DNA from: Smallanthus sonchifolius
Taxonomy: Eukaryota; Streptophyta; Magnoliopsida; Asterales; Asteraceae
Assembly (NCBI GenBank): GCA_023525975.1
Contig: CM042023.1
Span: 496,001-560,000, forward strand
Direction: 5' to 3'
Length of the DNA: 64,000 bases
Part shown: positions 57,083-64,000 of the stretch, in pieces
Layout of the letters: every line of letters starts with the position of its first letter
Numbering within the stretch: position 1 is the stretch's first letter
Position numbers and translations under genes: made by a program
Notes under the pieces: model-generated
Databases searched by the model: none
Seen by the model: the letters and a program-made list of their open reading frames with translations, nothing else
Told to the model about the DNA's origin: nothing

Positions 57083-57383
57083 GAGTAAATTACATTTTTC
57101 GTCCTTTAACTAACTATAAACTAAGGAAATAACATAAATCATCCTTTACGTTTATATTTTGTAATATTTTTCATCCTTTCTCTCTAAGAAAATAACAAAA
57201 ATCATCCTTTATATTCATATTTTGTAACAGTTTTCATCCTTTCAAATATAGAAGGAAATTAGAGGAAAGGATGAAAACCGTTTCATAATATGAACATAAA
57301 GGATGATTTATGTTATTTCCTTAGTTTAAGGACGAAAAGTGAAAATTGTTATATACCTAAAGGACGAAAAATGTAATTTACTC
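57083..57383. mobile_element. MULE-like MITE with GAGTAAA ends inside copy B
   Basis: The ends GAGTAAATTACATTTTTCGT and its complement are flanked by a 9-bp duplication with one mismatch: TTTAGTAAT (57074-57082) and GTTAGTAAT (57384-57392). The arms are nearly the whole element, so it is a foldback MITE of 301 bp. Confidence 0.85.
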
Positions 57384-58002
57384 GTTAGTAATTAATCTTA
57401 ATACAATTAGAATGTTCATAACTAATTTACTTATTTCAAATAATACATCTATGAATATTATTATAACTATTTTAACCTGATTATCTTAATGAGATATTTA
57501 TTATATTAAATTGCAATTAACATTTATCGTTGACACCTAAATCCCTTTTATAAATAAAATTTATAAAACATTATTTCATATAATTTGATTTATATATTAT
57601 CACTTTATCTAACTTAGTATCGTTAAAATTCGAACCTTTAATATTTTCGTTCGCCCGTTTGTTAATAAGTCCTAAAGTCCCAAATCATTCCGCTCTTGTT
57701 CTTTTAATCGTTTCCATATATTAAATGACGTATCTTATTATAACTTAGGGCATCCTTGGATTTTTTTTACTTCGAGTTACAAGTTCAACCCTCTACTATT
57801 CAAGGTGAGATTCATAGCCCCCTTTTCCTTTTATTTTTGGGGTGAAACATGTACATATGTTTGATAACTCAAACGTTTATTTAAACAAATATTTCAATCA
57901 TGTGCTTGATATTTGAACACTAAATGATAACGTTGCAATCATTAACTTGTTTACAAGCCTAAGGAAGTACTAGTATGGCCATATAGGGGAAACCGATATA
58001 AC

Positions 58003-58080
58003 AACGGCACAATCTTTGGGATTGTGGATGCAATAACATTTCAACGGCACAATCTTTGGGATTGTGGATGCATATGACAT
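58003..58080 (+). repeat. two-unit hairpin repeat in copy B
   Basis: Two copies of the roughly 40-bp unit with CACAATC and GATTGTG in inverted order; copy A has four. Confidence 0.85.
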
Positions 58081-58194
58081 TAAGGGTTGATTGCAATAAA
58101 TTTGGTGTTGATATGCTTGCACACTTGTTTGAACTTGTACTGAATTTGTTTTATATCTTTTATGGCAATTTATCTTTATAACTTATAAAACTTA

Positions 58195-58744
58195 TTTGCA
58201 TTTCTGGTTAAAAGCAAGGCAATTTGAAACTTATGTTCATCTTGCTATAAAGTATCTATGAGAATGATTGATTGTTCGATTTTGTGTGTGGTTTATGTGG
58301 AATTGTTGGGATGATCATATCTATAGGTAAAAATTGTTTGTTTAGAAATTGGAGAATGATTTTAAAGTATAGGATGGAACTTGTGTTTTGAAAAGCATAA
58401 AAGTATGCGTATACCATTTTTTTTGAAAAACTTATTTCCAATTTGTGCAATTGAAGTTGCTCTTGCTGTGTAATTGACCAACTCCTTAATGGTGACGATG
58501 ACCAACTAATTAATCTTGTAATTTCACTTATAAATACTTTGATGTAATATAATGACATATTTTGTTTATCTGGCTGGATGGATGGGAAATGAAGTTACTC
58601 TATTACGAATATCTTTTATTTGCCTTTTATGCTTACTGTTTATAAGACATGATTGAACCAGTCACTTTTCAAAGCTATTTATTTTTAATAGCCTGCTTCT
58701 TGCATATTAGTTTAACCAGATAATGAGACAGATTCAGACAAAAA
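58195..58744. other. spacer between copy B and the gene fragment
   Basis: No coding sequence was recognised. TATTAG (58705-58710) just upstream could act as a splice acceptor for the fragment that follows, but the frame between them is closed by stops. Confidence 0.35.
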
Positions 58745-58986
58745 GTTTATCCTGATAAATTTGATGATGAGGCTGAAAATATGATTAAGAATGTTAAGCA
58801 AGCATTTGATAATGGAGAAGGGTGTCAGGTATGTGCTCTCAGTTTTGTAACTTTTATTGATGCATTGCTCATATTTTTAAGATTTTTTTATAACTGAATT
58901 AGGTTTATAGAGTGTTGGATGTTCAAAGAGTTACCGAAAACTTCCATGTCTCAGTTCATGGTCTAAATGTTTTTGATGCACAGATG
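58745..58986 (+). pseudogene. ERV41/ERGIC2-like gene fragment (two exons)
   Basis: Exon-like blocks 58745-58828 (VYPDKFDDEAENMIKNVKQA, then FDNGEGCQ) and 58903-58986 (VYRVLDVQRVTENFHVSVHG, then LNVFDAQM) are separated by a 74-bp intron with GT-AG ends. Together they match the lumenal part of plant ERV41/ERGIC2-type endoplasmic reticulum vesicle proteins, which cycle between ER and Golgi. The start, the next conserved segment and the membrane segments are missing. Stops lie just upstream in the same frame. A retained intron means DNA-level capture, not a processed copy. It probably belongs to a Helitron ending at 60181. Confidence 0.75.
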
Positions 58987-60180
58987 GTAAGTAAAGCATG
59001 ACATTTGTGTCTACTTATAAATTATTATTTAGTGATTTAATGCATGCTTTATTTCTGCATATATTTGAAGGAGCTATATGGAAGTTTAAGATATGACTAT
59101 AAGTTGTGATTGTTTATTAGAGAACCCCTTGTAAAAATAGTAAGTTTGCTTTAGATAGACTTGTACAAACACTTAACAAAACGAACATTTCTAAACAAAG
59201 CTGCTATATTTGATATTTAAATGTAATTACTTAAGTTTTCTTCCCGTTTTTCCTATTTCATGTTGTTGTTGCTTGCGGAAGATTTTCATTGCCTGCGCCC
59301 CCGGTTCCCCATGGCCGTGAGGTATAGTGTCTTTGTTTTACGTGATTTGAATTATCATTCGCAGTATGCATCATAGAATTTCGGGCTAAACTTTTTTGGG
59401 CGTGTTGTTATTTTGATTATTGTGAATCTTGATTTAGGGCTTTTAACATCTTTATGGTTTGCAATGCTTGCATATTTATGTGATGGGTTTGTTTTATAAC
59501 ATGTTTGAGTGAAGAAAAAAAATATTTTTTTGGTTTCTAAAAATTGATTTAGAATGTGCACCAATGGTTAGAAAACAGATTTTATTGGGAATTGCTACAT
59601 ACTTTTAATACTATTTTTTTGGTTTATTTTTTAAATTGATTTACAAACCATCGACCAGTTTAATACAAATGTACCGTTGATGCAAATTGTTAAATATTGA
59701 TCTTATAAAATGACATTGTATAAACACAAAACGGGATGAAAGTTATGGTCTAGGTTTCGATGAGAGATCAATCTTCGTTAACACTCATAGGGTGGGGGCT
59801 AAGGTTGATAGACATAATCATAAGATACGGATATGGGGCTGGAATTTTGAGAATTATAAAAAAGTGGTCACCTTGATAAGTACTCTTACTTTTTTTTCAC
59901 GGTTGACAATTGCAGGCAACAATTTACCGGAGGGCTATGAGTTAAGGAAAGAAAAGAGGAGTCAAGGAATAAACAATATCAATTGGGGTAAGTGGGTAGC
60001 ATATTTGACTATACTGACTTATTGATCTACTATTCTACTAATGTTAATCCGAATTGTTAGCGAGGAGTCAAGAAATAAACAATATCATGAGATTTATCGT
60101 CCTGTTTTGTATATTTTAGTTATAGTAATGAATCACATTTCAATTATACAACTACGTGTATTACACAGATCTATAACCTA
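58987..60180. other. Helitron-like body with a possible further exon
   Basis: At 59915-59986, TTGCAG is followed by an open stretch encoding NNLPEGYELRKEKRSQGINN and INWG, then GGTAAGTGG. This looks like an exon with both splice sites, but I do not recognise it. A 26-bp near-copy of its end (AGGAGTCAAGAAATAAACAA) recurs at 60063. Confidence 0.4.
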
Positions 60181-60181
60181 G
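60158..60181 (+). mobile_element. Helitron 3' end (plus strand)
   Basis: GTGTATTACAC, a mini-palindrome, is followed by AGATCTATAACCTAG and a T. It resembles the 3' end at 49885. The 5' start was not located. Confidence 0.55.
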
Positions 60182-60382
60182 TAATATAATATATAATTTC
60201 ACTTGTTTTTAACTTAACGAGTTCTTTTTATGCCCTTTTCTTTTTGCTATTTATATATTATATATTAGGTAATCAATATTTTTAAATATCGCATCTTTAT
60301 TATAGCAATAAATAATAAATATATTTTCGTAAGTTATCCTCTATTTATTAATATTTTATTCTAATTCTTAAAAAAAATGATA

Positions 60383-60779
60383 GAGCATTCACATCAGCTC
60401 CTCCATCTTTACCCCCGTCTCTAAATTATAAAGGAAACATGAAAAATCATGTAATTTTACGTTCACATCAGCTCACTCATCCCCATCTTCATCCTCTATA
60501 TTTTTAGAGAAAACTATAACTACCCTTTATATTTAGGTGGTCATCATTCACCACATCTTCATCCTCTATACATTATTTTATACTTTTTGTAAGTGTGTGT
60601 GAGTGAAAGAAAGAGAAAAATAATAATAAATAAATAAAGAACTATTATTTAATTGAAATAAGGGATAGATATGGGGAGTCTGATGTGAAAGCTTTTTGAA
60701 AAGTGCGATATAAATGTAAGAAATGATAATTTTTAATTAAATTGTAGGGTTGGGGATGAGTGAGCTGATGTGAATGCTC
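60383..60779. mobile_element. MITE with GAGCATTCACATCAGCTC ends
   Basis: GAGCATTCACATCAGCTC (60383) and its complement (ending 60779) form inverted ends; CTCACTCATCCCCA recurs inside. The flanks (ATA left, TTA right) could be a 3-bp duplication with one change, as for PIF/Harbinger elements. Confidence 0.75.
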
Positions 60780-61503
60780 TTACCCGGATTCTTTCGGCTT
60801 GATTAGGAAAGCCGAAAATTTGTTGAATTTATTGCCGAGTCAAGATAACTCTACGCATCATGCCTCGGCTATGAGGTTTTCAATCGAGTTCGACATGTCC
60901 TACCCATCTCTCAGCCTCTCTTGCAACGTCTTCAGGAACGCCTAGATAATCAGGTAACAAACTAACCAAATACTTGATTATTAGTATTATTTTTTTAAGT
61001 TGATTATTAGTGGTTTCTTAACTTCATAAATATATGATTACTTGTGTTGCTACATAAATCCACCGAGAGGATTGTCTGGATCGTCACAACAATTTATGAG
61101 AGTAACCAGTCACATCTCGTCCATCGGTGGAGTCGGTTTCCTCTTCTCACGCCTTCAGGTTAACTGCAACCACATGTAAAGCTCGTTAGAGGGCCCAAGA
61201 GCCGTAGCTCCGAGGGCACTCCGACGCTCAAGTCAGTGGGGGCCTCATAAGTGTGTGTAATAAATGTGTGTAAGAGTAAAGTGATAGTTAGAGATGGAGA
61301 GGATGATCCCCATTTGTTGAAGATGAGCCTTCTATTTATAGGCAAAGGAGTAGAAACCCTAATGGGCCTAGCCAGATTAGGCTTACATAAATTGAATCAT
61401 GGTCCAATTAGGAGGGTAGCCCTACAACTTGCTTCTACTTTGTTGAGGTTTATAGACATATCTTTGTCTTCCTAGATTTGCTCCTGTCCACATTCAATAC
61501 TTA
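60780..61503. other. probable LTR-retroelement debris
   Basis: GC-richer sequence (61060-61260) containing CCACCGAGAGGATTGTCTGG and TCCGACGCTCAAGTCAGTGG is followed by TATTTATAGGC (61331). It looks like part of an LTR, but no boundaries were found. Confidence 0.4.
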
Positions 61504-61518
61504 GTGTCTTATTTTCCA

Positions 61519-62725
61519 ATGGTTGCTGATGACATTGTTTGTAATATACTTGCTCGGCTTCTAGCGAAGCCCTTATTACGTTTTCGGTGTGTATCGAAAT
61601 ACTGGAATCGCATGCTTAGGGAACCAAGCTTTATGAACTCGAGATCACGTAAAACCATCATTCACACCTTATGTGCAACCAAAGGCGGATCCACATGCAA
61701 TCATGGGTGGGCCATTGCCCACCGTCCATAGCCTAGAATAACATAGGAAATGAGAGCCCAGTAGCCCACAGCCCACTGATTCCACCGTATCCCACAACCC
61801 ACTGATTCACATTCCTTTTTTTTTCTGAACGGCTTATCATATGATCGCAATTCACATCCATGCTCCCCCTACGTCCCTTGAACTTCTGTCGGCCCTGTGA
61901 ATGAATTTCCGATCAAATCTGGGCATCTGGCGTCGCAACTCTCGCAAGAACCTCCACTTCAAACCGACGGCCGGAATTCGAACCCCTCCACTTCAACCCG
62001 GCCGGAATTCGAAGTTTAGGGTTTTCGGTTTTTGATTTCTGAGTAACCGGTAAGTTTTCAAGCCTTTTTACATTATTTTTTTATCTCTTGATAGTTGATA
62101 ACCAAATTTTAATACAAATTAGTTGTTAATTTACATAAATACATATTTGAAATTGTGATATATTGCTTCCCGTAACCGGTGAGTCACCCGTATTTTGTCC
62201 CTCCTACAAAAAATTTATGTATCCGCCACTGTGTGCAACATTGCATCTTATAGATGACAATGTACCAATTGAGGACACGTAGTCAATCGTTGCTATTCTT
62301 TAAAAAACCTACTACGAAAACACTTAAAGGCTAGATTTCATGTACCACTTCAAGATACAACGTTTTCATTAAGAATGACCTTGATGTGGGTACATTTATA
62401 AATGGATTTTTGTATTGGATTGCATATGTTACAAACATGTTGATCGTACTCGATGTTAAAAAAATTCGACTTTCAACGATTAATCTCCAAAGTTGCCCTC
62501 CTACGCTCTTTGTATTTTGGATAGCGGAAGAATTCTTATGGTGAGTCCCTCATAATTATCTACGACCCGTCCAAAGATTTGTATAATACACTTAACATTT
62601 CACACGGAGACTTTTGGAGAATGCACGCGTTGGAGTACTTGGAGAGTCTGGATCCACCTTTAGATGTGTTCATCGAGATTGGATTGAAGAAGAAGAAACT
62701 AAAAAAACAAGAGAATGAAAAGTAA
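61519..62725 (+). pseudogene. F-box protein pseudogene
   Basis: The start at 61519 gives MVADDIVCNILARLLAKPLL, then RFRCVSKYWNRMLREPSFMN, a clear F-box N terminus of the kind that joins SCF ubiquitin ligases through SKP1. A hAT MITE (61680-62231) interrupts it after HTLCAT. Downstream, LHLIDDNVPIED meets a stop. Later pieces (VGTFINGFLYWIAY, VLDVKKIRLS, YDPSKDLYNTLNIS, WRMHALEYLESLDPP) lie in shifted frames and end at 62725. Several frameshifts and stops predate or follow the insertion. Substrate unknown. Confidence 0.85.
61680..62231. mobile_element. hAT-type element inserted in the F-box pseudogene
   Basis: The ends CAAAGGCGGATCC and the complement of CAGTGGCGGATAC are flanked by a perfect 8-bp duplication, TGTGCAAC (61672-61679 and 62232-62239). 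The 552-bp body has no transposase. Excising it rejoins the F-box reading frame locally. Confidence 0.9.
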
Positions 62726-63007
62726 AAGAAAGGCTTTTGTTTACAACCAAATGATGATCATCTGTTGCATGGTTTAGTTTTCCCATTCAAAAAATATCCA
62801 TATGTAATTTTTTATTTCACTGAATAATAACAATTAAGGACCATAAGATATAATTATAGCTATTCTTATATGATATGTTGTTATAGATAGTAATATCAAT
62901 AAGAGTTTAAGCTCATGTTATTATTCTCATATGATAAGTGTTGTTATAAATAGTAATATCAAAAAGAGTTTAGGAAAGTATACACCTTTCTTGTTTAATC
63001 TAACATT
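62726..63007. other. AT-rich spacer
   Basis: TCATATGATA(A)GTGTTGTTATA-like blocks occur twice. No gene was recognised. Confidence 0.35.
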
Positions 63008-63125
63008 AATTATAATCCTTTTTTTTCGTAAGGGGTTTAAAAAATGATTCATGTAATTAATTAGGATAAAGGATGAAATAGGTAATTTTCTATATATTTA
63101 AAGGATTAAAAGTGTAATTTACTCT
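63008..63125. mobile_element. fragment of the GAGTAAA-ended element family
   Basis: AAAGGATTAAAAGTGTAATTTACTC matches in style the right arm of the element at 57083-57383. The left half is missing. Confidence 0.5.
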
Positions 63126-63127
63126 AA

Positions 63128-63131
63128 CTAG
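63128..63131 (-). mobile_element. Helitron 3' end (minus strand)
   Basis: The minus-strand hairpin GCACCCGACCACCGGACGGG, then TATAAAACTAG, is nearly identical to the end at 50698. The body would run rightward past the window. Confidence 0.65.
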
Positions 63132-63675
63132 TTTTATACCCGTCCGGTGGTCGGGTGCTTGTAATGTTGTAAAATGAAAACGATCCAGCCATGTGAAAGA
63201 AGTAACATAGCAGACAAAGAAATAAATTAGAATACAAAGTCAACCGCAAATGAAAACGATCTAGCGCGTAATGTTACACATGTTATATTAAAGAATTTAG
63301 TATGTACATGTACTAGTGGTTCTTCATAGGGGTGGTAAAATGGACCGGTTGTGTTATGGTTCAAAAATGTAACTTTCCTTGTTGTGCAAGAACTGGTTGG
63401 GTTGGGCGTTAAGACTTCTTGGTCAATTTTTCTAAATTTTGTATTTAATTAATGTATTATATATAATTAAAAACAGGTTATTAAAATAAATAGTACAATT
63501 TCTTATATATTATATGTTTAGCTTTTTTTTGGTTCATTTCATTTTAGCTTATTTTAAATTTAACCTGTGTGACCCGTTCTCAATTGAAATCCAAATTCAC
63601 ATGTTTTCATGCAAACTCTTGTGTTGGAATGTTCTTTAATTGAGAGTTCAATTGTTTATATTACATGGTATACAG
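63132..63675. other. probable Helitron body, no gene recognised
   Basis: AT-rich with no clear coding content up to the exon-like segment at 63676. Confidence 0.35.
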
Positions 63676-63821
63676 GGAAACTCGGCTCTATGCATTCTAA
63701 TCAACTAAAGGAGATATCCGGTTTGTTTGTAAAGCATCAGGAACAATTAAAGGCAATGCAGAGAACACTAAAAGATGAAGAGAATTATGAAAATATATGG
63801 ATTGATATTAATCCTAGATAA
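63676..63821 (+). CDS. terminal exon-like fragment, unrecognised protein
   Basis: After an acceptor (TATACAG), an open stretch encodes KLGSMHSNQLKEISGLFVKH, then QEQLKAMQRTLKDEENYENI and WIDINPR-stop. It is a charged, probably coiled-coil C terminus. It reminds me of the end of a plant FHA-domain protein, but I cannot confirm that. No upstream exon is visible. The location beside a Helitron end suggests a captured piece; a real gene with distant exons is also possible. Confidence 0.4.
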
Positions 63822-64000
63822 CATGAATCAGTTTGCTATATTTATGTGAATTGAATTCCAATTTGTTAGACATGCTTCTATATTTGTGCAATCTCATGTT
63901 TGTGCTCATGTAGAATTAATGTGGATTGCTACATCAGTTGGTTGGCTAAACAGAATGATTCACTTTAAAGAGAAATCGTGAAAAAGGTACGTCTTATTCT
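63822..64000. other. window end, nothing recognised
   Basis: No clear coding or repeat feature was seen. Confidence 0.3.

Larger units (their letters stand above)
54881..58194 (+). repeat. large dispersed repeat, copy B
   Basis: This matches copy A (30563-32888) over its whole length. It begins TGTAACATCCGTGATT and ends after ATGCTTGCACACTTG and ACTTATAAAACTTAT. It is about 1 kb longer, mainly because of a Helitron end at 55855 onward and the MITE at 57083-57383. A C run (55266-55290) lies in the AACCCCC-rich part. It is probably a long LTR or non-autonomous retroelement. The two-base TGTAAC start is preserved here but mutated in copy A. Confidence 0.8.

Overview
The window is nuclear DNA from a eudicot plant. 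It has long AT-rich spacers, spliced plant genes with GT-AG introns, and dense transposon debris. Asteraceae is possible from the protein flavour, but I cannot prove it. I see no tRNA, rRNA, organelle or bacterial genes.

Four host genes look intact, all on the + strand. (1) 6.2-10.0 kb: DCP5/LSM14, a decapping-associated P-body protein; its first exon is not in the window. (2) 13.7-15.0 kb: a complete four-exon cytochrome b561 (ascorbate ferrireductase). (3) 18.8-24.3 kb: a complete CWC16/YJU2B (CCDC130-like, DUF572) splicing factor whose first coding exon is only the ATG; a young LTR retroelement sits in intron 1. (4) 41.6-43.3 kb: a bHLH factor of the TMO5/bHLH30 group with two coding exons. 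From memory, DCP5 and a cytochrome b561 gene are also neighbours in Arabidopsis (At1g26110, At1g26100), so this may be a conserved block. Genes 1 and 3 are RNA-processing housekeeping genes, gene 2 is a membrane redox protein and gene 4 a developmental regulator. They do not form a pathway.

Most of the rest is mobile DNA. 0-5.2 kb holds a hAT transposase remnant broken by two hAT-type MITEs, then a deleted Copia element and another MITE. 10.8-18.5 kb holds terminal-inverted-repeat elements, a possible solo LTR and tandem repeats. 29.0-35.4 kb is a degenerate CACTA element carrying a large repeat (copy A). Then come a 5'-truncated LINE (35.8-36.5 kb), a hAT-like element filled with microsatellite-linked MITEs (38.3-40.0 kb), a MULE-like element with gene-like cargo (44.5-45.8 kb), a 2.2-kb solo LTR (46.9-49.0 kb), Helitron ends (49.5-63.1 kb), and copy B of the large repeat (54.9-58.2 kb). 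Captured or broken gene pieces include an ERV41/ERGIC2-like two-exon fragment (58.7-59.0 kb), an F-box pseudogene split by a hAT MITE (61.5-62.7 kb), and an unidentified terminal exon at 63.7 kb.

I found no clearly new biological system. The most useful leads are a family of inverted-repeat elements with shared ends, some carrying gene-like cargo; a repeat family with internal Pol III-like boxes and a variable hairpin array; a retroelement with identical LTRs but no target duplication; and a small secreted-peptide-like ORF beside the bHLH gene.
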